Of a stretch of DNA of 64,000 nt, positions 27,093-36,067 are shown piece by piece (within the stretch, counting starts at the first letter, position 1; the number at the start of each line of letters is the position of its first letter). Source of the DNA: Breoghania sp. L-A4 (lineage in GTDB: Bacteria > Pseudomonadota > Alphaproteobacteria > Rhizobiales > Stappiaceae). Location of the stretch: assembly GCF_003432385.1 (NCBI RefSeq), contig NZ_CP031841.1, positions 1,488,001 to 1,552,000 on the forward strand. Direction: 5' to 3'. A program made the position numbers and the translations under genes. The notes beneath the pieces were generated by a model. The model saw nothing but the letters and a program-made list of their open reading frames with translations, ran no database searches and was not told the DNA's origin.

Positions 27093-29295
27093 CTGTGCTT
27101 CCTCTCGCGATCCGGTTTGGCTGCGGGTCATGTTGCTGGGGGTCACGAGGCCCGTTTCCGGTCTTCTTGGGGGACTGGATGTGGTCTTTCGTTTCCGTCA
27201 GATCGACGTTGAATGTGGTTCCCTTGCCTTCTTGCGTCACGAAGTGGATGGAGCCGCCGTGCATGTCGACGATCGCCTTGGCGATGCTGAGCCCCAAACC
27301 CGTGCCACCGCGCGATCGGCCGTCGGACGCGTCGCTCTGAGTGAATTTTTCGAACAACTGGCTGTGAAACGCGGGCGGAATGCCGGGACCATCGTCGGAC
27401 ACCGAGATGCGGATCGCGCCATCAAGGCGTTTGGTGCTGACGCGCACCGTTCCGCCGTCAGGCGAGAACTTCACCGCGTTCGACATCAGGTTGGCCATCA
27501 CCTGGACGAGCCGTCCCTTGTCGGCGAGCAGCAAGGCCGACAGCGCGGCGCCGGTGCGCTTGATACGGATGTCGCGATCCTCCCCATAGTGTTGGCAGGA
27601 GGCAATCGCCTCGTCGAGGAAGGCGTTGAGGTTGACCGGCTTCATCTTGAACCCGACGGTGCCGGATTCGATTTTCGCCATGTCGAGAATGTCGTTGATC
27701 AATAGGATCAGCCGGTCGCAATTGTTCGCCGCAAGCGTCAGCATCTTTGCGGCCTTTTCCGGCAACGGGCCGAAGGCGCCGCTTTGCAGGATGCCCAGAG
27801 ACCCCTTGATCGACGTGACAGGCGTGCGCAATTCGTGGCTGACTGTGGAGACGAACTCTTGCTTGATCCGTTCCACCTTCTTGGATTCGGTGATGTCGCG
27901 GAACGTGCTGATGTAGTTGGTGACCTCGCCGGTGTCGCTGGTCAGTTCCGTGGTGGTCATCCACGCGGGGAAGATCTCGCCGTTCTTGCGCGCGTCCCAG
28001 ACCTCGCCTGACCAGATGCCGTTTTCGGTCAGGCTTTCCCAGATGGTGGCGAAAAAATCGTGGTCGAGGCTCTCGGTGCGGCTGATCCGCCGCGTCTGTC
28101 CGATCACGTCATGGGCCCCGAAACCGGTGATCCGAGTGTAGGCGGGGTTCACCTGCACCACCTTGTTCTCGGAATCCGTGATGACGATGGCATCACCGAT
28201 GTTCTCGAACACGCTCTGCGCCTGAAGCGATTTCTGCATCAGCGTCTTTTCCGCCGAGACGTCGCGCATCAGCATTGTATAGCTGTCGGCGCCGTCGAAG
28301 ACGTAACGGCTTATGATCAGTTCGATGGGGAACAATCGTCCGTCCTTGCGCACCGCATCGATGTTGAGCTGGAATTCCAGCCGCTCATCGGCGGGACGGG
28401 ACCTGCAGTCCTCCATGAGGGCCGTGAACGGCAGTCGGCTCGGCGTGTCCATCAGAATGCAGATATTGTTGCCGATCACATCCTCCGCCGCGTGGCCGAA
28501 GATCCATTCCGCCGGGGCGTTGAACTCCAGGATGGTTCCATCCGCCTCGAAGGTGGTGACCGCGAGCGCCACATTGTCGAAGATCGATCGCATGCGCCGT
28601 TCGCTGAACTTGACCTCGTCATAGTAGCTCTTCAGCCGCGCCGACATCCCGTTGAACGCGCGGATGGTGTCGGCGATTTCGGCATCGCCGCTGACGGGAA
28701 CCTGTTCTCCCGAGCCGCCATCGGCGATTCTGCTGCTGGTTGCGCGCAGGGTCTGCAATTGGCGCGTCAGGTGGCTGCCGAAGACATAGGCGAAGACGAT
28801 TGTCACGAAAATGCCGATCCCCGCGATGATCATGAATTCCATGACCGAGGACGAAATCATCGTGTTGATGAAGGCGGTGCTCACGCCAAGTTCCGCCCGG
28901 CCCACCGTCAGGCCGTTCTCGACAATCGGCGCGGAGGTTTCAAAGATGTCGTCGTCCCGTGTCCGGACCGTGCGGTCGGCCACAAAGGCCTGGCCGGGCA
29001 CGTCACGCAAGTCGATCGCGATCAGGATATTGCCATCGACGTCCTTGAGCCGCGCATAGATCACACCCTTCTCGGTGGCCACTTCGTCGAGGGCCGTCTG
29101 CATCAGAGAGTGTTTTCTGAACACCACCGCATTGCCCGAGATCACGGCGAACGCACGGGCAAGCGTCTGGGCGCGCTGCTGCAGCGACTCCTCGTTCGAA
29201 CTGCGTAAAATGTCGATGCTGCCCAAGACCAGGCTCAGCAGGAGCACGCCTTCAATGGCGGCAATTCCCAAAATGGTCTTCAATCGAAAGGACAT
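27040..29295 (-). CDS. Membrane sensor histidine kinase with HAMP and two PAS domains
   Basis: The 751-residue protein has TM1 (about 7-27), a periplasmic domain, TM2 (about 152-175), HAMP (to about 225), PAS (about 235-345), PAS (about 360-475), HisKA with VSTVSHELRTPVTSIKGSLG (His near 488) and a HATPase domain (NLMSNAVKFSPDGG; RGGTGLGLSIAKAIVDMHGG). After the ATPase the last 40 residues are low-complexity and overlap the response regulator start. One extra C in the run at 27169-27173 would instead end the protein near 27136 without overlap; this is a possible but unproven further homopolymer error. Confidence 0.88.
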   Translation of the reverse strand: MSFRLKTILGIAAIEGVLLLSLVLGSIDILRSSNEESLQQRAQTLARAFAVISGNAVVFRKHSLMQTALDEVATEKGVIYARLKDVDGNILIAIDLRDVPGQAFVADRTVRTRDDDIFETSAPIVENGLTVGRAELGVSTAFINTMISSSVMEFMIIAGIGIFVTIVFAYVFGSHLTRQLQTLRATSSRIADGGSGEQVPVSGDAEIADTIRAFNGMSARLKSYYDEVKFSERRMRSIFDNVALAVTTFEADGTILEFNAPAEWIFGHAAEDVIGNNICILMDTPSRLPFTALMEDCRSRPADERLEFQLNIDAVRKDGRLFPIELIISRYVFDGADSYTMLMRDVSAEKTLMQKSLQAQSVFENIGDAIVITDSENKVVQVNPAYTRITGFGAHDVIGQTRRISRTESLDHDFFATIWESLTENGIWSGEVWDARKNGEIFPAWMTTTELTSDTGEVTNYISTFRDITESKKVERIKQEFVSTVSHELRTPVTSIKGSLGILQSGAFGPLPEKAAKMLTLAANNCDRLILLINDILDMAKIESGTVGFKMKPVNLNAFLDEAIASCQHYGEDRDIRIKRTGAALSALLLADKGRLVQVMANLMSNAVKFSPDGGTVRVSTKRLDGAIRISVSDDGPGIPPAFHSQLFEKFTQSDASDGRSRGGTGLGLSIAKAIVDMHGGSIHFVTQEGKGTTFNVDLTETKDHIQSPKKTGNGPRDPQQHDPQPNRIARGSTDAATQEDCLRGRRAGYS

Positions 29296-29601
29296 GGTTC
29301 CAGCATCTCAGGGTGGGCATGGTTCGCGTGCCGCCGACGGTGCGGTGCGACTGTCTCGGGTCGTATATGGCACCCCTCCCGGAACGTTTCGACCACGATG
29401 TATTCCATGGTCGGATCGTCGTTAGTCGGAAGAAAATAGCGCATATATTGATGTTTATGCGTAACTATATGTCCATATATTACATGCCTGTATGGAAATT
29501 ATATTCAAACTTTGTGAACATATTCTCCAGTTGCGGTTTCAGAGTGTCAAAAACATGCGGATATCTCAGAGAGAGTGCTCCGGCGAGATCATCCGAGGCG
29601 C
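29296..29601. other. Intergenic region with AT-rich island
   Basis: About 29430-29530 is AT-rich. It lies upstream of the membrane kinase gene and downstream of the Hpt gene, both on the minus strand, and so probably holds the kinase promoter. No gene is seen. Confidence 0.4.
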
Positions 29602-30009
29602 TCAAACCTTCAGGGTCTCGATCGTCGCGCACAGGTGTTCCACAAGCGCCTGAATCCGCTCGGATACGCCGGGAGCAGTCTTCGGGAGGGCGGACGCTCT
29701 CGCGACGGTGGATGCGCCGGCGGGGAGTCCGGAATGGCGGGGAAGCACGGCGTCGATGCTCACCTCGAGTTCGGAGGCGATGGTGCTTATCTCGGGGAAC
29801 CCGAATGTGCCGCCGCGCCCGGCCAGTCTGTGGGCGAGGGTCTGGATGGCGCTCAGGGCGGCGCCGCGGGCTTCGTCGTTTTGTTCGTGATGAGCCGTTG
29901 CGCCGAGCGCGCGCAGCGTCCTGGCGTCCGCGATCGCCTGCTGCCTGAAGGCGAGCGCGAGCTTGCGCAGTGGATCCTCAAGGGCAGTCGACGTCTGCGA
30001 GCCGGTCAT
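29602..30009 (-). CDS. Histidine phosphotransfer (Hpt) domain protein
   Basis: The 135-residue protein contains an Hpt helix with AIQTLAHRLAGRGGTFGFPE, in which the His of LAHRLAGRGG is the expected phospho-acceptor, followed by ISTIASELEVSIDAVL. It has no kinase or receiver domain. Situated among two histidine kinases and two response regulators, it is a natural relay between the hybrid kinase receiver and a separate regulator. ATG 30009 is followed by MTGSQTST. Transcribed alone. Confidence 0.8.
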   Translation of the reverse strand: MTGSQTSTALEDPLRKLALAFRQQAIADARTLRALGATAHHEQNDEARGAALSAIQTLAHRLAGRGGTFGFPEISTIASELEVSIDAVLPRHSGLPAGASTVARASALPKTAPGVSERIQALVEHLCATIETLKV

Positions 30010-30621
30010 GACGTTTCCCTGTTGTGGCGGGAGCGGGTGCGGCTGGCGGCCCGTGGTTGAGGCGACCGCGCCCGCCGCCGCTTGATTGTCTTGTTGTAAG
30101 CATCGTATGCGATTTCATATTAACAATATGCTTATCGCACTTTCAAAAGGGGCGATTTGCCGAAAATTAATCTGCAATACTACGTGTATTGTAATAAAAA
30201 TACTTGAAAGTTGTTATAATAAAGTCCGGAGTTTCTTAAGGTCCGGCGCGGGCTGCGATGCAGGTGTCGGCGCGGGGAGCCCGTCGAGCCACACAGCGCC
30301 CATTGATGCGCCCCGGGTTGTCATTCCGCATGAAAGGTATTCGGTACGAATGATGTCCTGTGCCGTTGCTGTTGAGTGTCGGTCTAAACTACGTATTTGT
30401 GTATTGTTGTAATGTTTAAAGTGCCAATGCTGTATATGAAACATAGTAAAAATTCGAAAACAACCATAATTTAACGATTCCGAGTTTATGTAGTGATGGT
30501 AGATCGATGATTCAGGGGGAAAGATGGCAACGGCGTTGCCTGTTGCTGGAGTGTGGAACGTCATTGTTTGTCGCCTAAGAGCGAGGGTGTTCCGGACGGA
30601 AGATGGAATTGGAGTGGCGTT
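30010..30621. other. Divergent intergenic region with AT-rich inverted repeat
   Basis: The 600-base gap between the Hpt gene (minus) and a response regulator gene (plus) is AT-rich from about 30090 to 30500. It includes an imperfect inverted repeat at 30109-30138 (GCGAT and CATATT arms around AAC). No gene is credible. The repeat may be a regulator-binding site. Confidence 0.4.
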
Positions 30622-31032
30622 GTGAGCGCACAAGAGAAAATTCTGATCGCCGATGACGATATGTTGCTTGTCTCGTTGCTCGAGCACAAGTTGCGCCAGA
30701 AGGGGTACGACGTTGTAAGCGTCTACGACGGCCAGTCGACCCTGGATCAGGTTGCGACCTTCATCCCGGACCTGCTGATCCTCGATGGCATGATGCCGCA
30801 CCTCGACGGGTTTCAGGTCCTGCGTGAACTGAAGGCGGACGATCGCTGGGCGACGATACCGGTGTTCATGCTCACCGCGCGCAGGATGGAGAACGACGTC
30901 GTGGAAGGCCTGTCGCTTGGCGCGGCGGACTATCTCGTGAAGCCATTTTCGCCGGACGAACTCGTCGCGCGCATCGCGCGTGCTCTGAACAGCGGCGACG
31001 CCAAGGGAAATGGCCGGGCGGCCGCCGTCTGA
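30622..31032 (+). CDS. Single-domain response regulator
   Basis: The 136-residue protein is a receiver: acidic cluster ILIADDDMLLVSLL, phospho-acceptor Asp in LLILDGMMPHLDGFQVL, Thr in VFMLTARRMENDVV, and Lys in YLVKPFSPDELVARI. No output domain follows. The start is GTG 30622, with GGAG seven bases ahead, rather than the longer frame from 30553. It may receive phosphate from the Hpt protein encoded divergently. Confidence 0.88.
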   Translation: MSAQEKILIADDDMLLVSLLEHKLRQKGYDVVSVYDGQSTLDQVATFIPDLLILDGMMPHLDGFQVLRELKADDRWATIPVFMLTARRMENDVVEGLSLGAADYLVKPFSPDELVARIARALNSGDAKGNGRAAAV

Positions 31033-31059
31033 GGGGCTCCGCTCGGTTATTCAGTCTGG

Positions 31060-31245
31060 CGGCTCGGCCGCGGTGGATCGGTTCCGTTTCCATGCCGCCA
31101 ACGGCTCTGTCATGTTTGCCGCAGCATGATCCTCGTCAGGCGCCTGCCGGCGAGGCCCGCGTGTGGGCGCCGCCGGTTGTAACAGTCCATTCAGGAACCG
31201 ATGCCGCCGCGCGCCTCGCCGCCGGTGTGATGGACACCGAAGCAG
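31060..31245 (-). pseudogene. IS3-family transposase (OrfB) 3' remnant
   Basis: On the minus strand one frame reads GEARGGIGS, a stop in place of an expected Trp, then MDCYNRRRPHAGLAGR. A shift into the next frame gives PDEDHAANMTEPLAA-like sequence to the end. This matches the very conserved C terminus of IS3-type transposases (EARAGIGxWxxFYNxRRPHxALGGRTPDEAY). Two or more disabling changes show that it is an old relic. I could not find the rest of the transposase or terminal inverted repeats nearby. Confidence 0.7.
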
Positions 31246-31729
31246 GATGCGATCTCCTGTCGGAAGGCCCGCCATGCAACGAAGGCATCAAGGCGGCCGG
31301 CATCCAAGGTGTTCTCGGCCAGTCGAGGGCGCTGCCGGCTTCACGTGCGTGAGGACCGCGCCGGCCCGCGCCGGGCGACAGGGCCGGCGTCTCGCTCTTC
31401 ATCGGACGCCCAGTCCGACGCCGGCTGCGAACAATGGCGCGGGAACCCACGCTCCAGCCCACATGACCTTTCCCGCCCGGGAGCGCGCCAGGCCGCACAG
31501 CACGAACTCGGTCGAATGGCGGGATCAAGCGGCGCACCGGAGTGGCCGGCATCTTGTCCAGACAAGCATGCGCGATGATCCCCTCACCAGCTTGCCTGCC
31601 ATGGCGCGCTGACCGGCCCGCCGCAGAGCGCGGCCGTCGACCGTCAGCCACGCCACGGGACACGAACAATCTCCAACCCAAGCCGGAGGCACGTGGCGGG
31701 GAGGCATCAAAAAGAACGCCGATGACGGT
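31246..31729. other. Non-coding gap
   Basis: GC-rich sequence between the transposase relic and the end of the fibre-like gene. Open frames exist on both strands but none shows family features, a good ribosome-binding site or a convincing start. It may include more of the decayed insertion. Confidence 0.35.
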
Positions 31730-32896
31730 TCAGTGATCGTCACTGGCGTCGAATCGTGTCTCCAATCTTTCGATGCGAGCATGGAGCTGCGCGATATAGA
31801 TATGCGCCTTTTCCAGCTCATTCAGGATGCCGCCGACCTTTCGGCTAATGTTGAACGGAGCGTCCTCCGGCGTCGGACCGACGTTTGGCAGGTGCCGGTT
31901 GGCCCACATCGCGGCCGCTTGCTGTTCGATCGTCGGCAACGCATAGCCGGCGTCAAAGACACGGTCGCAGCCACCGCTGCAGCTTCCCGATGTTGTGATC
32001 TCGCCATCAATCGTCAGGTTCCCGTCGGCATCGAGGGCGAGTTCCTGGTTGTCGCCGTCGACGATGTTGATGCGGTACTCGCCGGAGATGTTGTTGGTGT
32101 CGATCGACAGGCCGTTTGTCGTCATCCGGTATGCGATGCCGCCGGTTCCGGCGTTGTTCAGCTCAAGCATCGTCAGGAAGTCGGAGCCAGTGCCCAGATC
32201 GCCGACAAGAAGTTTCGCGGTGCCGTCGCTCCGCTCGACATTCAGAGCAGCATCGGGAGACGACGAGCCAATGCCGACGTCGCCATCCACATCGATGAAG
32301 ATGGAACTGCTCGGCGCGCCGGGACGAATGCGCAGCGGCAGCGTGCTGCCGTTGCTGACATCGCGGACGAAAAAGTTCGTCTCGTTGCCCGCCACGTCCC
32401 AGGTCTGTGGCGCGAAGCCGGCAGTCCCGTCCTGCTGAAGACGCACGGTGGCGGTGTCGCCGTCAACGATATGCAGCTCCGTCGATGGCGTGGAGGTGCG
32501 GTTGCCGATGCGGCCGCCATCATCGACGTAAAGCGAGTGCGAGCGCGCGTTCGCCTCGATCGTGAACGGCGTGCGGCCGCCGCTAATGTCGTCGATGGAG
32601 AATTTTGACGTGCCGCCGTTGGCGCTGTCGTTGATGGTGATCTGCCAGTCATTCCTGGGGAAGCTCGCTGCGGTGCTCGTGTCGTCAAACTTGATGCGCA
32701 GGTTGTTTTCCTTCAGCCGGATCGTGTCGAAACCGAAGCTTTCGCCGTTGACGCAGTCAAAACCGATGCAGGCGCTGCCATCGACGATGAGATCGTCGAG
32801 GATGACGAAATCCGCCAGCGCCTGGCTGGCTGCGAACAGGGTGCCGATGCTGACGATAGTGGCGCCGGCCTTCCCGAAGTGTTTGAAATCACTCAT
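31730..32896 (-). CDS. Exported fibre-like protein, copy 2 (388 aa)
   Basis: The protein has a signal peptide (GATIVSIGTLFAASQALA) and a mature part rich in Asp, Asn, Gly, Ser and Thr with beta-repeat character, resembling phage-tail-fibre or adhesin shafts (ELHIVDGDTATVRLQQDG; IFIDVDGDVGIGSSSPDAAL). A cysteine pair-containing segment (CSGGCDRVFDAG) precedes a C-terminal coiled coil, LNELEKAHIYIAQLHARIER, which likely drives oligomerisation. It is a clear paralogue of the protein at 34075-35301: for example GGIAYRMTTNGLSIDTNN is identical. A small exported protein gene lies directly upstream. Function is unknown; surface fibre is inference. Confidence 0.8.
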   Translation of the reverse strand: MSDFKHFGKAGATIVSIGTLFAASQALADFVILDDLIVDGSACIGFDCVNGESFGFDTIRLKENNLRIKFDDTSTAASFPRNDWQITINDSANGGTSKFSIDDISGGRTPFTIEANARSHSLYVDDGGRIGNRTSTPSTELHIVDGDTATVRLQQDGTAGFAPQTWDVAGNETNFFVRDVSNGSTLPLRIRPGAPSSSIFIDVDGDVGIGSSSPDAALNVERSDGTAKLLVGDLGTGSDFLTMLELNNAGTGGIAYRMTTNGLSIDTNNISGEYRINIVDGDNQELALDADGNLTIDGEITTSGSCSGGCDRVFDAGYALPTIEQQAAAMWANRHLPNVGPTPEDAPFNISRKVGGILNELEKAHIYIAQLHARIERLETRFDASDDH

Positions 32897-32927
32897 ATCA
32901 AAATTCCTTCCGGTCAGAGTCCAGGCC

Positions 32928-33362
32928 CTATTTTTCCTCTGGAATATCCTCGTGTTTCACGATGACGCCGTCCTTGACGATGAACGCGCCGCTCGTGGAA
33001 ACACCCACGAGGCGTTCCTTGGCGATGTCGCCACGGCCGTTGTCCAGCGCGGTCCGGATCGGCGCGACCTGCCGCGAGGCCGCCGTGACCCGGTAGCGAT
33101 AGACGCCGTCGTCGTACTCATCGATCTTGCGAAGATCGATGGCCGGCGGCTCGCGCCCGGAGAACTGGTCCGTGTAGAATTCATTGGGTCCGGAAATGGA
33201 CAGCATCATGTTGGTGTAGGGACCCTTGGTCTCGACAATCACCGCGGTATCGGTGAACTTGATCGTTGCCTCCAGTCCCTGGGCCGAGACGACTTGTGGA
33301 CTGACCGCGGCGCCAAGCCCCGCAGCCAGAATTGCCGCCAAACATGCTGAGACGCGTTTCAT
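32928..33362 (-). CDS. Small exported protein, copy 2 (144 aa)
   Basis: The protein has a signal peptide (ACLAAILAAGLGAAVSPQVVS) and a compact beta-rich mature part that reads like a single Ig-like domain (VIVETKGPYTNMMLSISGPN; YDDGVYRYRVTAASRQVAPI). It is paralogous to the 145-residue protein at 35330-35767: both share DDGVYxYxxTAAS, APxRTxxDNGRG and a final FIVKxGxIV. ATG 33362 has GAGGAGAAG ahead. The fibre-like gene starts 31 bases downstream, so the two are one transcript. No recognised family. Confidence 0.78.
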   Translation of the reverse strand: MKRVSACLAAILAAGLGAAVSPQVVSAQGLEATIKFTDTAVIVETKGPYTNMMLSISGPNEFYTDQFSGREPPAIDLRKIDEYDDGVYRYRVTAASRQVAPIRTALDNGRGDIAKERLVGVSTSGAFIVKDGVIVKHEDIPEEK

Positions 33363-34074
33363 AATGCTTCTCCTCGACAATAAATGTTTCATACGACGCG
33401 CGGCGCGACCTTGGCGCGGACAGCAAGACAACGTCCGGTGAACCGGACCGCGCCCATTGGGGCCATCGCCGATTGTTGTCACCGCGCAAGGGGCGGCCGG
33501 TTTGAGGCGTCGCAACGACGCGGTGACGCACGGCTCAAACCGCGTGAGAGCGCAGCGGCCCGATGCGCGCGCGACCCCGCGGCGTCAGGCAGGACATCGC
33601 GCGGGGCAAAAAACGTCCTGCCGCCGCACAGCCGGGAAACGTCCGGCCCATTTTCGAAAGCGGCTGGCCGTCCCGCGGAAGGCCACTTCTCACCGGGTGC
33701 TCACTGAAACCATCGTTCCCAAGGAGGAACGCCGGACGTGCCCGATGCACAATCAATCATGCGGGTCCGATTGCGACCGCGCACGGGAAGTAAATATCCA
33801 CCTCACCAGCATTGATAATTCAATGTCACAAAAATCTCTGTGATATTTGTCAATATATTCGCTACTCGCCGGCAGATTTTTCGGATGAATATTTCCATTC
33901 TGCACGGTAAGTGATGCGCCATGCCACCAACAGCACATGGATGACACCGAAAGACGTCCGACGACACAGACGTCATGGTGACCTGCGCAAGTCACCGGTT
34001 TCGCGTCGGGGCGCCGGCGGGTAACATCATGCCCGCGCCCCAGCCATTCCTCCCGTCAGTGAGCCGCTACCAGG
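33363..34074. other. Gap between the two cassette copies, with hairpins
   Basis: This 710-base stretch lies between the end of fibre copy 1 and the start of small protein copy 2. Hairpins are visible: GGGGCGC (34008-34014) with GCGCCCC (34035-34041), a possible terminator for copy 1, and GGTGAC/GTCACC (33977-33996). About 33790-33900 is AT-rich and could hold a promoter for copy 2. No gene is supported. Confidence 0.45.
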
Positions 34075-35301
34075 TCACTTCGTCTCCGCAATCGCATCAA
34101 GCCGCGCATAAAGCTCGCCGATGCGTTCGTTCATTGCGGTATTCCGCTTGTGCAGCTGCTCGATGTAGATATGCGCCTTTTCCAGCTCGTTGAGCATCCG
34201 TGTCAGCTTGACGGTCACATTGAGCGGCTCGCCGGCCCGCGTCGGGCCGACAGCCGGAAGATGCTTCTTGGCCCACATTTCGCGCGCGTGGTCCTCGATG
34301 GAGGGGACCGTATAGGCTTCCTGGTCGAAGACCAGATCGCAAGGCGTTCCTGCGTTACAGCTACCGGCCGTGCCTGTGACGAGGCCGCCATCGATCGTCA
34401 GGTTGCCGTCGGTGTCCAGAGTCAGCTCCTGATTGTCACCATCCACCAGGTTGATGCGATACTGGCCGCCGATATTGTTGGTGTCGATGGACAGGCCATT
34501 GGTGGTCATCCGGTAGGCAATGCCGCCGGTACCGGCATTGGTCATCGAGAACATGGTCCGGAATGTCGCATCGGTATTCGTTTCTTCGACGAGCAGGCTC
34601 GCAACGCCGGTCGAGGACTGGATGTGGGCTGCGCCACCATTGACGTGCAGCTTCGAATCCGGGCTGCCGGTGCCGAGGCCGATATCGCCATCGGCGGCGA
34701 CGAACAGGCTGTTCTCCGGCGCACCCGGCTTGATCTTGAAGGACAGCCTGCTGCCGTTGGTCACGTCGCGGACGAAGAAATTCGCCTCGTTGCCGGCGAT
34801 ATCCCAGGTTTGCGGCGTGAAGCCCGAACTGCCGTCCTGTTGCAGCCGGATCGTTGGCGAGTCACCGTCCACGACGTGCAACTCCACAACTGGTGCCCCA
34901 GTGCCGAGGCCCACCCGGCCACCGTCATCGACAAAGAGCGCGTTGGTCGGCGCGTTCGCCTCAATGGTGAACGGCGTCTTGCCGTTTGTGATGTCGTCGA
35001 TGGAGAACTTGTTGGCGCCGCCGTTGCCGCTGTCGTTGGCGGTCAGCTGCCAGTCGTTGAACGGGAAGCTACCCGAATTACTGGTGTCATCAAATTTGAT
35101 GCGGGTGTTGTTTTCCTTCAGTCTGATCGTGTCGAAACCAAAGTTTTCTCCGTTGACGCAGTCCATGCCGACGCAGAGGCTGAAGGTGATGATCACGTCA
35201 TCATTGTGAACGATGTCCGCCTTGGCGCCACCGGCAATCAGCGTCGCTCCGAGACAGAGTGCGGCAATCTTCGACGTCCGGAATGTCTTGAAATTTGTCA
35301 T
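34075..35301 (-). CDS. Exported fibre-like protein, copy 1 (408 aa)
   Basis: The protein has a signal peptide (IAALCLGATLIAGGAKA) and the same long beta-repeat architecture as copy 2: GFDTIRLKENNTRIKFDDTS, then ELHVVDGDSPTIRLQQDG, DGDIGLGTGSPDSKLHVNGG and GGIAYRMTTNGLSIDTNN. The C terminus is a coiled coil (LNELEKAHIYIEQLHKRNTA) about 20 residues longer than in copy 2. Similarity to copy 2 extends over nearly the whole length, so they arose by duplication with the small gene. No catalytic motif or Peptidase_S74 chaperone domain is seen. Confidence 0.8.
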   Translation of the reverse strand: MTNFKTFRTSKIAALCLGATLIAGGAKADIVHNDDVIITFSLCVGMDCVNGENFGFDTIRLKENNTRIKFDDTSNSGSFPFNDWQLTANDSGNGGANKFSIDDITNGKTPFTIEANAPTNALFVDDGGRVGLGTGAPVVELHVVDGDSPTIRLQQDGSSGFTPQTWDIAGNEANFFVRDVTNGSRLSFKIKPGAPENSLFVAADGDIGLGTGSPDSKLHVNGGAAHIQSSTGVASLLVEETNTDATFRTMFSMTNAGTGGIAYRMTTNGLSIDTNNIGGQYRINLVDGDNQELTLDTDGNLTIDGGLVTGTAGSCNAGTPCDLVFDQEAYTVPSIEDHAREMWAKKHLPAVGPTRAGEPLNVTVKLTRMLNELEKAHIYIEQLHKRNTAMNERIGELYARLDAIAETK

Positions 35302-35329
35302 GATCTAATTCTCCACCTGAGCCCAGGTC

Positions 35330-35767
35330 TCAATTTTCGGTCTCAGCCGTGGGCTGAACGATCGCACCGCCTTTGACGATGAAGGTGCCGCTGCTGGACG
35401 CCCCCACCAGGGTTTCCGTATTTTCCTGCGCGCCGCGACCGTTGTCGATGGGCGTCCGCACGGGCGCGCGTTCGGTGCTGGCGGCCGTCAACTGGTAATT
35501 GTAGACGCCATCATCCACGACACCGAGTTTGCGAAGATTGATCGTGGGAGCGCCCTTCTTGGAGAAGACCGTTGCATTGAAGCCGTTCGGTCCGGTGACC
35601 GTGAGCTGGTAGTTTGTGAAACCGGCCGGCGCGCCGAATGCCACCGTTGCGCCAGAAAAATTACCTTTCGCGCTAAATCCCTGCGCCATGCCGGAGCTCG
35701 CAAAGCCCATCAACAGGCATGCGGTCAAACCGACTGCAATGCGTTGTCCATTCAAATATCGAGTCAT
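35330..35767 (-). CDS. Small exported protein, copy 1 (145 aa)
   Basis: Signal peptide (IAVGLTACLLMGFASSGMAQ) followed by a beta-rich domain: GATVAFGAPAGFTNYQLTV, VVDDGVYNYQLTAASTERAP, SSSGTFIVKGGAIV. Paralogue of the 144-residue protein at 32928-33362. ATG 35767 is chosen (GGAG ten bases upstream; ATG 35776 is alternative). It is followed 28 bases later by fibre copy 1. Its repeated pairing with the fibre-like protein suggests the two interact, for example as subunit and periplasmic partner; this is inference. Confidence 0.78.
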   Translation of the reverse strand: MTRYLNGQRIAVGLTACLLMGFASSGMAQGFSAKGNFSGATVAFGAPAGFTNYQLTVTGPNGFNATVFSKKGAPTINLRKLGVVDDGVYNYQLTAASTERAPVRTPIDNGRGAQENTETLVGASSSGTFIVKGGAIVQPTAETEN

Positions 35768-36067
35768 CGTCCCCATTCTCCAAAACACAGTCACCCGTCC
35801 CCTCATCGCGAGGCCCTGGGTCGATCGGCGGGACCGTGCATGCGCACTTGTCCCACTCGGAAATTACGTTACGGGATGCACATTAAACAATGATGCTTGG
35901 CATGCCAATGGCAATTGTCGCTTTGAGAGGCCTGTCTGCCGCAAATCACAGGATACTGATCGCCAGGCCGGGCTCTTGAAAACTCTATAAAATATGAATT
36001 TAACGAACCTCTGCGGCCACGCCTTCCCGGTCCGGATCGGGCTGAGCCGGGCGCTTGCCTTGTTCCG
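35768..36067. other. Intergenic region with hairpin
   Basis: A 300-base gap between small protein copy 1 and the downstream end of the second Sel1-repeat gene. It has a bulged hairpin at 35830-35854 (GGGAC and GTGC arms with their complements) and a 12-base palindrome TTGGCATGCCAA around 35898. It may contain a terminator for the Sel1 genes and a promoter for the cassette. Confidence 0.4.

Noticed and set aside
31136-31681. 181-codon minus-strand frame near the transposase relic
   Set aside because: Arg/Pro/Ala-rich composition typical of chance frames, no ribosome-binding site, and it overlaps the relic in a different frame.
31730-35301. Fibre-like genes as prophage tail fibres
   Set aside because: They carry signal peptides and no phage structural, lysis or integrase genes are nearby, so an exported bacterial protein is the better reading.
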